From PALSA-505 sp035308365 (GTDB lineage Bacteria; Actinomycetota; Actinomycetes; Streptosporangiales; Streptosporangiaceae), in contig DATGGU010000070.1 in assembly GCA_035308365.1 (NCBI GenBank), positions 62,001-126,000 on the forward strand: a DNA stretch of 64,000 nt. Reading direction: 5' to 3'. Below, piece after piece: positions 16,992 to 25,870 of this stretch. The stretch's first letter is position 1; each line of letters opens with the position of its first letter. The notes below the pieces were generated by a model. It was given only the letters and a program-made list of their open reading frames with translations. It searched no databases and was not told where the DNA came from. Position numbers and translations under genes: made by a program.

Positions 16992-18148
16992 CCCAGCGAA
17001 CGCTGACCGGGTTCCGCCGGGAGAACGGGACCGTCGGGATCCGCAACCACACGGTGATCCTGCCGGTGGACGACCTGTCCAACGCCGCGGCCGAGGCCGT
17101 CGCCAAGCTCGTCCCCGGCACGCTGGCGCTGCCGCACGCCTACGGCCGGCTGCAGTTCGGGGCCGACCTCGACCTCACCTTCCGGACCCTGGCGGGCAAC
17201 GCCGCCAACCCCAACGTGGCCTCGGCCGTGGTCATCGGCATCGAGCCCAACTGGACCGAGCGGCTGGTGGCCGGCATCGCCAAGACCGGCAAGAAGGTCC
17301 AGGGATTCGCCATCGAGCGGCATGGCGATCTGCGCACGATCGAGGCGGCCGCGCGGCTGGCCGCCAAATTCCTGCAAGAAGATTCCGAACGCAGGCGGGT
17401 GCCCGTGGAGCGACGGGAAATCCTCTTGTCGCTCAAGTGCGGCGAGTCCGACACCACCAGTGGCCTCGGCTCCTGCCCGACCACGTCGCAGGCGGTGGAC
17501 CGGTGGGTGGACGAGGGCGGGACGGTGCTGTTCGGCGAGACCAGCGAGCTGACCGGCGGCGAGCACCTGATCGCGGCGCGGTGCGCCAGCGACGCGGTGC
17601 GGCAGAAGTTCCAGGACATCTACGACAGCTACATGGCGATGATCGCCCGGGCCGGGGTGGACCTGCTCGGCTCCCAGCCCACCCAGGGCAACATCCGTGG
17701 CGGCCTGTCCACGATCGAGGAGAAGGCGATGGGCAACATCGCCAAGACCGGCACCAAGCCCGTGGTGGGGGCGCTGGAGGCCGCCGAGCCCCCGGTCTCG
17801 GGACCGGGCCTGTACTTCATGGACACCTCGTCCGCGGCGGCCGAGTGCATCACGCTGATGGCCGCGGCCGGCGCGGTGCTGCACCTGTTCCCGACCGGCC
17901 AGGGCAACGTGATCGGCCACCCCATCGAGCCAGTGGTCAAGCTGACCGCCAACCCGCTGACCGCGCGGACCATGGCCGAGCACATCGACCTGGACTGCTC
18001 CGGCCTGCTGGCCAGGGAGTACGACCTGGCCGAGGCGGGTGACCAGCTCATGGACATCTGCGACCGGACGATCAACGGCCGGCTCACCTGCGCCGAGGTC
18101 ATCGGCCACCGGGAGTTCGCGCTCACCCGTCTCTACCAGAGCGCCTGA
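16988..18148 (+). CDS. UxaA family hydrolyase large subunit
   Basis: A 386-residue catalytic subunit of the altronate/galactarate dehydratase superfamily, also including (R)-sulfolactate sulfo-lyase SuyB. It starts FRRENGTVGIRNHTVILPVDDLSN. It contains LSLKCGESDTTSGLGSCP and GLYFMDTSSAAAECITLMAAAG, family motifs near the metal site. Such enzymes remove water (or sulfite) from acid sugars or short hydroxyacids, using iron. Split two-subunit forms with unknown substrate are common in actinomycetes. It is followed with a one-base overlap by a hydroxyacid dehydrogenase, so the operon probably degrades a sugar acid; sulfolactate is an alternative. Confidence 0.88.
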   Translation: MTQRTLTGFRRENGTVGIRNHTVILPVDDLSNAAAEAVAKLVPGTLALPHAYGRLQFGADLDLTFRTLAGNAANPNVASAVVIGIEPNWTERLVAGIAKTGKKVQGFAIERHGDLRTIEAAARLAAKFLQEDSERRRVPVERREILLSLKCGESDTTSGLGSCPTTSQAVDRWVDEGGTVLFGETSELTGGEHLIAARCASDAVRQKFQDIYDSYMAMIARAGVDLLGSQPTQGNIRGGLSTIEEKAMGNIAKTGTKPVVGALEAAEPPVSGPGLYFMDTSSAAAECITLMAAAGAVLHLFPTGQGNVIGHPIEPVVKLTANPLTARTMAEHIDLDCSGLLAREYDLAEAGDQLMDICDRTINGRLTCAEVIGHREFALTRLYQSA

Positions 18149-19149
18149 TGCCCAAGCCCGCGGCGGCGGCCCCGGTGGACATCGCGATCACCGAGCACAT
18201 CTGGGGCGCCCCGCTGGCCGAGCTGGCGCAGACCAGGTCGGTGCTGCGTGAGCCGGAGGCGTGGCGGACCCCGGCCGGGCTGGCCGCCACGGCCGGCCGG
18301 GCCCGCGCCCTGGTGGTGCGCAGCCTCAGCCGGGTGGACCGCGAGCTGCTGGCGGCCTGCCCCCGGCTGCAGGTCGTCGCCAGGGCCGGGGTCGGGCTTG
18401 ACAACATCGACCTGGAGGCGGCACACGCTCATGGCGTCGTGGTTCTCTCGCCCCGGGGGGCCAACGCCGTCGCCGTCGCCGAACACACGCTCGGCCTCGC
18501 GCTCGCCCTGGCCCGGCGGGTGGTGGCGCTGGACGGCGACTGCCGTCGCGGCGGGTGGGACCGGACACCGGGCGGCGAGCTGTCCGGCGGTGTCTGGGGC
18601 CTGCTCGCCGCCGGGGCGACCGGCCAGGCCTGCGGCAGGCTCGCCGCCGCGCTCGGCATGAGCGTGCTCGCCTACGACCCGTACGCGGCCGGCCGCGCGG
18701 CCGGGCTGGCCGCGGCCGGCATCCGGCTGGCGCCGCTGGATGAGGTGGCCGCCAGCGCCTGGATCCTGTCCTGCCACCTGCCCGCCACCGAGGAGACCCG
18801 GCACCTGGTGAACGCGGAGCTGCTGGCCCGGATGCGGCCGGGCGCGCTGCTGATCAACGTTGGCAGGGGATCGGCGGTGGACGAGGCCGCCCTGGTGGCC
18901 GCGCTGCGATCGGGCCACCTCGGCGGGGCCGCGCTGGACGTGCGCGAGCAGGAGCCGCCGCACCCCGGCGAACTGGAGACCATGGACAATGTGATCCTCA
19001 CCCCGCACGTGGCCGGGATCACCGAGCAGAGCCAGGACCGGATCCTCCGCGTGCTCGCCGACGGCATCTGCGCCGTCTTCGACGGCCGCAGCCCGTCGTC
19101 GGCCGTGCCGCCCGGGCCGCCGTGGTGGCAGCGCCGGCCGAAAGGATGA
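18148..19149 (+). CDS. D-2-hydroxyacid dehydrogenase family protein
   Basis: A 333-residue NAD(P)-dependent oxidoreductase of the phosphoglycerate/glycerate dehydrogenase type. It has VVARAGVGLDNIDLEAAHAHG, and a catalytic Arg region INVGRGSAVDEAALVAAL. Glu lies in the VREQEPPHPGELE region and the catalytic His in ILTPHVAGIT. The dinucleotide loop reads AAGATGQACGRLAAALGM, so the usual GxGxxG is degenerate (GATGQACG); binding probably persists but specificity may differ. The ATG shares a base with the preceding stop. The C-terminus adds a Pro-rich tail. In this operon it would oxidise or reduce a 2-hydroxy/2-keto acid intermediate. Confidence 0.88.
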   Translation: MPKPAAAAPVDIAITEHIWGAPLAELAQTRSVLREPEAWRTPAGLAATAGRARALVVRSLSRVDRELLAACPRLQVVARAGVGLDNIDLEAAHAHGVVVLSPRGANAVAVAEHTLGLALALARRVVALDGDCRRGGWDRTPGGELSGGVWGLLAAGATGQACGRLAAALGMSVLAYDPYAAGRAAGLAAAGIRLAPLDEVAASAWILSCHLPATEETRHLVNAELLARMRPGALLINVGRGSAVDEAALVAALRSGHLGGAALDVREQEPPHPGELETMDNVILTPHVAGITEQSQDRILRVLADGICAVFDGRSPSSAVPPGPPWWQRRPKG

Positions 19150-20141
19150 TGAGACAGGTGCCAGACCAGACGCGGTGGGGGATCCTCGGCACCGCCAGGA
19201 TCGTGCGCCGGGCCTTCCTGCCCGCGGTGGCCGAGGCCGGCGGGGTCGCGGCCGTGGTGGCGAGCCGCGACGGCGACCGGGCCGTCAGGTGGGCGCACGA
19301 CAACGGGGTCGGCCGGGTTGCCGTGGGCTACCAGCGGCTGATCGAGGACCCGGACGTGGACGCGCTCTACATCCCGCTGCCCAACGCGCTGCACGCCGAG
19401 TGGACGATCAAGGCGCTGCAGGCGGGCAAGCCCGTGCTGTGTGAGAAGCCGCTCACCGGATCGCTGGCCGGCACCGAGCGCGTCCTCGCCGTCGCCAGGC
19501 AGACCGGCACGCTGCTCTGGGAGGCCTTCGTCTTCCCGTTCCACGACCAGATGCGCCGGGTCCGCGACCTGCTCGCCGCCGGCACGATCGGCGAACTGCG
19601 GGAGATCCAGTCGAACTACCACTTCCCCCTGTCCAGCCCCGGCAGCAACATCAGGATGTCCGCCGAACTGGCCGGCGGTGCGCTCAACGACATCGGCAGT
19701 TACCCGGTCTGGCTGGCCCGGCACCTGTTCGGTGCCGAGCATCACACCGCCTCCGCCAGCGCGATCTGGGATCCGGGCGGGGTGGACGTGGCCACCTGGG
19801 GCTACCTCGGCTTCCCCGGCGGCCGCAAGCTGCTGCTGTCCTGCGGCTTCCGCCGCGCCGAAGACACGTTCAGCCGCCTGCTCGGCACCGAAGGCCAGAT
19901 CCACCTGAGCAACGGCTTCCACCCCGGCGCCACCGACCGGTTCGAGGTCTGGTTGCCCGGCCGCGCCCCGGTCACCCACCCGGCAGCAGGCCCCAACCAG
20001 CACTCGTTCACCCCCGCCATCCAGCACATCCAGGCCGCCATCCAGGGCAGGGAAGCGCCGCGGGAACTCGCCGTGGACACCTCCCTGGGCTCCGCCCGCG
20101 CCCTGGCCGACCTGGCCGCAAGCGCCCACGAGCGATCCTGA
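19146..20141 (+). CDS. Gfo/Idh/MocA family oxidoreductase
   Basis: A 331-residue NAD(P)-dependent sugar or inositol dehydrogenase-type protein. The N-terminal Rossmann domain starts RWGILGTARIVRRAFLPAV, with the family EKP motif in GKPVLCEKPLTGS. The C-terminal beta-sheet domain includes GGALNDIGSYPVWLARHLFG, matching the family GG.L.D.G.Y motif with its catalytic residues. ATG at 19146 overlaps the preceding stop by four bases; ATG 19149 and GTG 19158 are alternatives. It is the last of four coupled genes 16698-20141, and likely oxidises a cyclic sugar to a lactone, which the SMP-30 protein across the way could open. Confidence 0.88.
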   Translation: MMRQVPDQTRWGILGTARIVRRAFLPAVAEAGGVAAVVASRDGDRAVRWAHDNGVGRVAVGYQRLIEDPDVDALYIPLPNALHAEWTIKALQAGKPVLCEKPLTGSLAGTERVLAVARQTGTLLWEAFVFPFHDQMRRVRDLLAAGTIGELREIQSNYHFPLSSPGSNIRMSAELAGGALNDIGSYPVWLARHLFGAEHHTASASAIWDPGGVDVATWGYLGFPGGRKLLLSCGFRRAEDTFSRLLGTEGQIHLSNGFHPGATDRFEVWLPGRAPVTHPAAGPNQHSFTPAIQHIQAAIQGREAPRELAVDTSLGSARALADLAASAHERS

Positions 20142-20293
20142 ACCTGTCCGCTGGAAGGAACACTTCATGATCCGGTCACCGGCCAACAGCAGGTTAAGCA
20201 GGGCGGGGCGGCGGTGATCCTGGCCGCGGCCCCGGTGGGCTGGACGGTCAGTGCGCCCGGTGCCCCGGTGATTGCCACGTCAACCGGCCGCAT

Positions 20294-22144
20294 TCACCCT
20301 CGCGTCAGCCGGTCCTCCACGGCGGCACGCAGTGGCGTCAACCGCGCGGCCGCGGCCCGCCGGGCGGCGGCCAGGTCGCCGGTCACCGGCTCGGTCACCT
20401 CGAAGTAGACCTTGAGCTTGGGCTCGGTCCCGCTGGGCCGGACGACGAGCCGGGTACCACGCAGCCAGTAGACCAGCACGTCGGCGGGTGGCAGCCCACG
20501 GCTGCCCCCAGCCAGATCCCCGGACCCGAGCACCGGCAGGTTGCCCAGCTCAGCCGGGGGAGCGGCACGCAAGCTCGACATGATGTCCCCCGGCGCCCCG
20601 GTGCGAATGGTGAGCTGCGCGGTCAGGTATACGCCATGGCCGGTTTCCAGCCGGTCATAGGCGCCGGCCAGCGACCGCCCGGCCAGCTTCTCCCGGGTCG
20701 CCAGTCCCAGTACGGCCAGCGCGGCACCGATCCCATCCTTGTCCCTGACCACGCCGCCGACCGCATAGCCCAGCGCTTCCTCGTACCCAAACAGGAACCG
20801 GCTGCCCGGCGTGTCCTGCCCACCCCGGACGATCCACTTGAACCCGGTCAGGGTCTCCGCGTACCGTGCCCCCGCCTTAGCGGCGATCTTCGACAGCAGC
20901 GTCGACGACACGATCGTGGTCACCACCAGCCGGTCACCGGGGTGCGCATCCCCGGCGGTCTGCTCCAGCAGGTAGGCACCGAGCAACGCGCCAAGCTGAT
21001 CCCCGGTCAGCCGCCGCCACCCGCCGTCGGCCGCCGGATCGGGCACTGCGACCGCAAGCCGGTCCCCGTCGGGATCGCTGGCCAGCACCAGGTCGGCTCC
21101 GGCCCGCCTGGCAGCCGCCATGGCCAGGTCGAGCGCGCCAGGCTCCTCCGGATTGGGAAACGCCACCGTCGGAAAGTCCGGATCGGGCTCCGCCTGCGCC
21201 GCAACCACGACCGGAGCCGCGAACCCCGCCCGCGCAATCGCCTCGAGCATCAGCTCGCCAGCCACCCCATGCATCGCCGTATAAACAACCCGCACCGGCT
21301 CAACCCCTTCGGGTCCGGCACCATCCGGCCGGGAGGCGTGGGGGTGGTCCGCGCCCGGGACGGAGGTGTCCGGGCGGGGTGTGCCCGGTGGCGGGGCGGC
21401 CCAGCCTGGGGCGGTGACCGCTGTCAGGTAGGCGCCGGCCAGCTCGGGGCCGTGCCGGACGATGAGCGGGGAATCGAGCGGGCCGACCGGGACCTGGGAC
21501 AGCGGGCCCAGGGCGGCTATGGCGGCCTCGATCTCTGCGTCCACCGGCGGGACGATCTGGGCACCGTCGCCAAGGTACAGCTTGTATCCGTTGTCGGCGG
21601 CGGGATTGTGGCTGGCGGTGATCATCACGCCGGCCGACGCGGCCAGTTGGCGGACGGCAAAGGCGAGCAGTGGCGTCGGGCACGGGCGGGGCAGCAGGTG
21701 CACCCGGATACCCGCCCCGGCCAGCACCCGCGCCACCTCGTCGGACAGCTCGGCGGACCGGTGCCGGGCGTCACAGCCTACGGCCACCCCTGCATCCGCC
21801 GCGCCGGGCACGCGCTCGCCAAGCCAGCCGGCCAGCGCCGCCGTCGCCCCCCGGACGACCGCCCGGTTCATCCGGTTCGGCCCGGCTGCGACCACCCCGC
21901 GCAGCCCCGCGGTGCCGAACTCCAGCCTGCCGCCGAACCGGTCGGCCAGCTCCGCCGCCGCCTCGGTTCTGCCATCGGCCAGCAGGTCGCGCAGCTCGGC
22001 CTGATCCCCGGTATCCGGGTCGTCGGCTATCCACGCCTCGACCAGCTCCCGCAGCCCGGCGCTGATCGCCGTCCCGGCTCCGGCCGCGCCCGCGACGTCC
22101 CGGTCTGCCTGGCTCACGCCTCCCGCCTCGAAGGTACGTTCCAT
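20294..22144 (-). CDS. Phosphomannomutase/phosphoglucomutase family protein (PmmB-like)
   Basis: A 616-residue alpha-D-phosphohexomutase. The phosphoserine loop is GVMITASHNPAADNGYK, the Mg loop ASDPDGDRLAVAV, the sugar loop GYEEALGYAVGG and the phosphate loop RPSGTEPKLKVYFEV. The family is usually about 550 residues. Extra length comes from a Pro/Asp-rich insert (PPPGTPRPDTSVPGADHPHA, about residue 290) and an N-terminal leader. ATG at 22144 is chosen from the MERTFEAGG start; a GTG/ATG further up is possible. It lies 158 bases after the purine nucleoside phosphorylase gene on the same strand. That order suggests it moves ribose 1-phosphate to ribose 5-phosphate, the job of phosphopentomutase, since no deoB is present. 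Confidence 0.88.
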   Translation of the reverse strand: MERTFEAGGVSQADRDVAGAAGAGTAISAGLRELVEAWIADDPDTGDQAELRDLLADGRTEAAAELADRFGGRLEFGTAGLRGVVAAGPNRMNRAVVRGATAALAGWLGERVPGAADAGVAVGCDARHRSAELSDEVARVLAGAGIRVHLLPRPCPTPLLAFAVRQLAASAGVMITASHNPAADNGYKLYLGDGAQIVPPVDAEIEAAIAALGPLSQVPVGPLDSPLIVRHGPELAGAYLTAVTAPGWAAPPPGTPRPDTSVPGADHPHASRPDGAGPEGVEPVRVVYTAMHGVAGELMLEAIARAGFAAPVVVAAQAEPDPDFPTVAFPNPEEPGALDLAMAAARRAGADLVLASDPDGDRLAVAVPDPAADGGWRRLTGDQLGALLGAYLLEQTAGDAHPGDRLVVTTIVSSTLLSKIAAKAGARYAETLTGFKWIVRGGQDTPGSRFLFGYEEALGYAVGGVVRDKDGIGAALAVLGLATREKLAGRSLAGAYDRLETGHGVYLTAQLTIRTGAPGDIMSSLRAAPPAELGNLPVLGSGDLAGGSRGLPPADVLVYWLRGTRLVVRPSGTEPKLKVYFEVTEPVTGDLAAARRAAAARLTPLRAAVEDRLTRG

Positions 22145-22302
22145 TGCACCAGCACCGTCCGCTTCGCGGAAAATTTTATGATCACCTCGGCTCGCTCCGG
22201 GTTCGGTGTCGTCGTTAGATCCACAATGGGCCCGGGTGAGCGATGGGCCGGATGGCACCGTAAAAGAGAAATTGAATCAGCTGGCGTGCGGCGTGAGCCC
22301 CC

Positions 22303-23145
22303 TTACAGCGACCGGGGGAGGATCGCGGCTAGCAGGGCGCCCATCCGGCCGGCGGCGGCTTTCCCGGCGGCGACCACTTCCTCGTGGTTGAGTTCCGTGC
22401 CACCGAGGCCGGCCGCGGGATTGGTGACCAGGGAGATGGCCAGGACCTCGGCGCCGAGGTGGCGGGCGGCTATGGCTTCGAGGACCGTGGACATCCCGGC
22501 CAGGTCGGCGCCTGCCGTCCGCAGCATCCGGATCTCCGCGGGCGTCTCGTAGTGCGGGCCTGGCAGGCCGGCGTAGACGCCCTCGGGCAGGTCGCCGTCC
22601 ACCTCGCGGGCCAGGGCGCGCAGGCGCGCGGAGTACGTCTCGGTGAGGTCGGCGAATCTGGGCGGGTAACCCTCCGGCGGGGGCGGTCCGGACAGCGGGG
22701 AGCGGCCGGTGAGGTTGAGGTGGTCGCGGATGAGGACCGGCTGGCCGACCGGGTAGCCGCCGATCCCGCCGGCCGCGTTGGTCAGCACGATCACCCGGCA
22801 GCCCGCGGCGATCGCGGTCCGGACGGCGTGCACCACCGTGTCCGGGGAGTGGCCCTCGTACAGGTGCGCGCGGCCGAGGAACACCAGCGTTCGCAGGCCG
22901 CCGGCCGGCACCGACCGGACCAGCCCGGCGTGACCGGCCACCGTCGGCGGCGGGAAGCCACCCAGGCCGGCCACTGGTATCTCGGCCGTGGCCGGCCCGA
23001 TCGCGGCAGCCGCCGGCGCCCAGCCAGAGCCGAGCACCACGGCCACGTCGTGCCGGGGCTGGCCGGCCAGTTCGCCCAGCCGGGCCGCGCTCGCCGCCGC
23101 GGCCGCGTAAGGGTCCTGGACCGGTGCCCGCAGAGAACTGGTCAT
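22303..23145 (-). CDS. Purine nucleoside phosphorylase (PunA type)
   Basis: A 280-residue trimeric-type purine nucleoside phosphorylase. Phosphate loops read VAVVLGSGWAPAAAAI and GRAHLYEGHSP. The Ala-Gly loop is LTNAAGGIGGYPVG and the Glu-containing base site is GLPGPHYETPAEIRML. MSTVLEAIAARHLG and VTNPAAG (base-binding Asn) follow. It splits inosine or guanosine with phosphate to base plus ribose 1-phosphate. ATG at 23145 overlaps the permease stop by four bases. It is the fifth gene of the minus-strand import/salvage operon and is followed by the phosphohexomutase. Confidence 0.92.
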   Translation of the reverse strand: MTSSLRAPVQDPYAAAAASAARLGELAGQPRHDVAVVLGSGWAPAAAAIGPATAEIPVAGLGGFPPPTVAGHAGLVRSVPAGGLRTLVFLGRAHLYEGHSPDTVVHAVRTAIAAGCRVIVLTNAAGGIGGYPVGQPVLIRDHLNLTGRSPLSGPPPPEGYPPRFADLTETYSARLRALAREVDGDLPEGVYAGLPGPHYETPAEIRMLRTAGADLAGMSTVLEAIAARHLGAEVLAISLVTNPAAGLGGTELNHEEVVAAGKAAAGRMGALLAAILPRSL

Positions 23146-24416
23146 GACTTCACGTACGGCTTGCCGTCGGCCGCTGGCGGCCTGACCCGGCCGACCAGGC
23201 CGGCCACCGCGAGGATCGTCGCCAGGTACGGCGTCATCGAGAGGATCTCGGTCGGCACCGGCACGTTGAGCAGCCCGAGCACGTATCCGAGTTGCTTGCT
23301 GAAGCCGAACAGCAGCGCCGCGGCCACCGAGCCGAGCGGTGTCCACCGGCCGAAGATCATCGCGGCCAGCCCGATGTAGCCGAAGCCGTTGCTCATCCCG
23401 GGAGTGAATGTGCCGACCGACCCGACGGTGAGGTACGCCCCGCCGAGGCCCGCGACCATGCCGCCGAGTATGACGTTGCGGTACCGGGTCCAGAGCACCT
23501 TGATCCCGACGGTGTCCGCGGCGGTGGGGTGCTCGCCGACGGCCCGTACCCGCAGTCCCCACCTGGTGTAGAACAGGCCCACCTGGATCAGGATGATCAG
23601 GCCGTAGGTCATGTAAAGGAAGACCGAGGAATCGAAGAAGATCGGCCCGATGACCGGGATGTCGCCAAGCAGCGGGATCTTGGTCGTGCCGAAGAAGTTC
23701 CCGGTGTTGAGCGTGTTCGAGTACACCGACATCACGCGGTCGTAGAGGTAGTTCGTCAGGCCGAGGGCCAGCGTGGTGATCACGACGCCGACGATGATCT
23801 GGTCCACCCGGTACTTGATGGCGAAAACGGCGAGCAGCGCGCCGACCAGGCCACCAGCCAGGGCACCGGCGATCACGCCCCACCACAGGCCGCTGAACAG
23901 GCTGGAGAACGCGGCTCCTGCGAACGCTCCGCAGATGAGCTGACCCTCGATCGCGATGTTGATGACGCCGGAGCGTTCGCACAGGCAGCCGGACAGCGCA
24001 CCGAGCACCAGCGGGATCGCCGCGAGCATCGTCCCCTGGAGCAGCAGGATGACGTTCAGCGAACCGACCGAGTTGCCGGCGTCGGCCCAGCACAGCAGCG
24101 TGAGGACGAACGCCACCAGCGCGACGCCGATGGTGGTCCGCTTGACCCTGGGGGACGGGTCGGTGACCACGCGCAGCACTCCGGCTCCGATCGAGATCGC
24201 GCCGAGCACGAAGCAGGCCGGGCCGGCGGCCACGTGGATGCTCGGCACGTGGACACCGGCGCCGCTCACCGACAGCGCGAACACCGCGTCGCCGGCGTGC
24301 GCGTTCAGGCCGAACAAGGCGATGTCGATGACGCCGAGGACGATGAACGTGCCGGCCGCGAGATAGCGCCTGCTGGCGGCCGTCGCCGGAAGGCGCACAG
24401 CGGCGAGGGTGGTCAT
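23142..24416 (-). CDS. Nucleoside ABC transporter permease (BMP-type, second permease)
   Basis: A 424-residue integral membrane protein of the LivH/LivM-like branch used with BMP lipoproteins. The core shows GALSGCLCERSGVINIAIEGQLI, KYRVDQIIVGVVITTLALG, and the EAA-like loop RVRAVGEHPTAADTVGIKVLWTRY followed by GGMVAGLGGAYL. The N-terminal 130 residues add three or four membrane segments before the core. Starts at ATG 24416, overlapping the first permease gene by four bases. With that permease it forms the channel for nucleoside uptake. Confidence 0.9.
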   Translation of the reverse strand: MTTLAAVRLPATAASRRYLAAGTFIVLGVIDIALFGLNAHAGDAVFALSVSGAGVHVPSIHVAAGPACFVLGAISIGAGVLRVVTDPSPRVKRTTIGVALVAFVLTLLCWADAGNSVGSLNVILLLQGTMLAAIPLVLGALSGCLCERSGVINIAIEGQLICGAFAGAAFSSLFSGLWWGVIAGALAGGLVGALLAVFAIKYRVDQIIVGVVITTLALGLTNYLYDRVMSVYSNTLNTGNFFGTTKIPLLGDIPVIGPIFFDSSVFLYMTYGLIILIQVGLFYTRWGLRVRAVGEHPTAADTVGIKVLWTRYRNVILGGMVAGLGGAYLTVGSVGTFTPGMSNGFGYIGLAAMIFGRWTPLGSVAAALLFGFSKQLGYVLGLLNVPVPTEILSMTPYLATILAVAGLVGRVRPPAADGKPYVKS

Positions 24417-25870
24417 CCGCTCCACCCCTTTCCGGCGATCTCCATGCCACCGCTCGCCGACCGGAGCCGGAAGACGGCCCGGATCAGCGGCGGAGCGGCG
24501 ACGAACAGCACGATCAGTCCCTGGAGTACCTGGACGATGTCGGCGGGCACCGGCGTGGCGGCCGCCATCGCGGTACCGCCTGTGTCGAGCGCGCCGAACA
24601 GCAGGGCGGCCAGCACGATGCCGGACGGCTTGGCCCGGCCGAGCAGCGCGACCGTGATGCCCTGGATTCCGTAGGTGCCGAAGGTGCTGGTGGTCAGCGG
24701 CGGCGGCGGAATGCCGCCGCCCAGCACGACCGGCAGCGCGGCCAGGCCGGCCAGGCCCCCGGCGATCGCCATCACCACCACCCAGACCCGCTCGACCTTG
24801 ATCCCGGCCGTCTTGGCCGCGCTCGGATTGGCCCCGACCGTGCGGAACTGGAAGCCGAGGGTGCTGCGGGACATCAGCCACGCCACCACCGCGGCAGCGG
24901 CCAGTGCGATCAGGAACCCCGCGTTGGCCTGCGGCGGCGGCCCGCCCACGTGCCACAGGTAGGCGCTCGGCTTCACCGTCGGGGCGATCTGGTTGTTCTG
25001 GTGCGGCTGCTGCAGCGCGCGAGGCGTGGACAGCAGGTAGAGCAGCAGGTAATACATCACGTAGTTGAGCATGATCGTGAGGATCACCTCGTGCGCGCCG
25101 GTGCGGGCCTTGAGGGCACCGACCAGCCAGCCCATGACCACGCCGCCGGCCAGCGCGCCGAGCACGCACACCACCACGTGGATGACCGCGGGCATGTTGT
25201 ACGCGAAGCCCAGCCAGGCGGCGACGATCGAGCCCCCGATGAACTGGCTCTGCGCGCCGATGTTGAACAGGCCCACCCGGAACGCGATCCCGACCGAAAG
25301 GCCGGTCAGGATCAGCGGGGTCGCCGCGAACACGGTCAGCGACAGCGGGTAGAAGATGGCCGCGATCGAGCCGCCGTGGAAGGCCGAGGAGATGGTCGAC
25401 GGGCTGAAGATCGCACCCTCGAACATCGCCGAGTAGGCCGCCGCCACCGAGTTCCAGGTTGCCGAGAACGCCGCCCCCGGCGCGTAACCGAACGAATCCC
25501 AGGCACGCAGCACCACCGGGTCGCTCACCACGATGAGGATGCCGCCGATGACCAGCGCCGCGAAGATGGCCAGGAGCGTGACGGCCACCGGGCTGCCCTG
25601 GATGACCGACTGGATGATCACGTTGCCGGTCAGTGCTCCCCGCGGCCGCCCCGGCCCGCCCGGCGCGGTGACGGTCCCCGGTGCGGCCGTCGTGACAATC
25701 TCCGTGGCCTTGGGCTGAACCGTCGTGACGGGCTTCGCGGCCTCCGGTTGCGCCGCCGCGGGCCCGGTGGTCTGCGACGATGCCGCCTCCGGCGCTCCGG
25801 CGGTGCCCGGGACGGCGGGATCGGGCCCTGCGGCTTCGGGCGCTCCGCCCGCCTGCACCTTGTCGCTCAT
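24413..25870 (-). CDS. Nucleoside ABC transporter permease (BMP-type, first permease)
   Basis: A 485-residue permease. The first 80 residues are a Pro/Ala/Thr-rich hydrophilic leader (PAVPGTAGAPEAASSQTTGP), predicted disordered and cytoplasmic. Membrane segments then begin at about residue 95. Core family motifs are LTGLSVGIAFRVGLFNIGAQSQ, ARTGAHEVILTIMLNYV and FRTVGANPSAAKTAGIKVERV followed by MAIAGGLAGLAALPVVLG. ATG at 25870 has CAGGAGC upstream and overlaps the ATPase stop by four bases. Family members of this type import nucleosides (NupP/YufP-like). Confidence 0.9.
   Translation of the reverse strand: MSDKVQAGGAPEAAGPDPAVPGTAGAPEAASSQTTGPAAAQPEAAKPVTTVQPKATEIVTTAAPGTVTAPGGPGRPRGALTGNVIIQSVIQGSPVAVTLLAIFAALVIGGILIVVSDPVVLRAWDSFGYAPGAAFSATWNSVAAAYSAMFEGAIFSPSTISSAFHGGSIAAIFYPLSLTVFAATPLILTGLSVGIAFRVGLFNIGAQSQFIGGSIVAAWLGFAYNMPAVIHVVVCVLGALAGGVVMGWLVGALKARTGAHEVILTIMLNYVMYYLLLYLLSTPRALQQPHQNNQIAPTVKPSAYLWHVGGPPPQANAGFLIALAAAAVVAWLMSRSTLGFQFRTVGANPSAAKTAGIKVERVWVVVMAIAGGLAGLAALPVVLGGGIPPPPLTTSTFGTYGIQGITVALLGRAKPSGIVLAALLFGALDTGGTAMAAATPVPADIVQVLQGLIVLFVAAPPLIRAVFRLRSASGGMEIAGKGWSG

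Noticed and set aside
20167..20408. Short plus-strand frames after the MocA gene (a 16-codon frame then a 64-codon frame)
   Set aside because: A GGAAGGAA site is present, but the products lack domains and the second overlaps the phosphomutase gene end. I could not support them.
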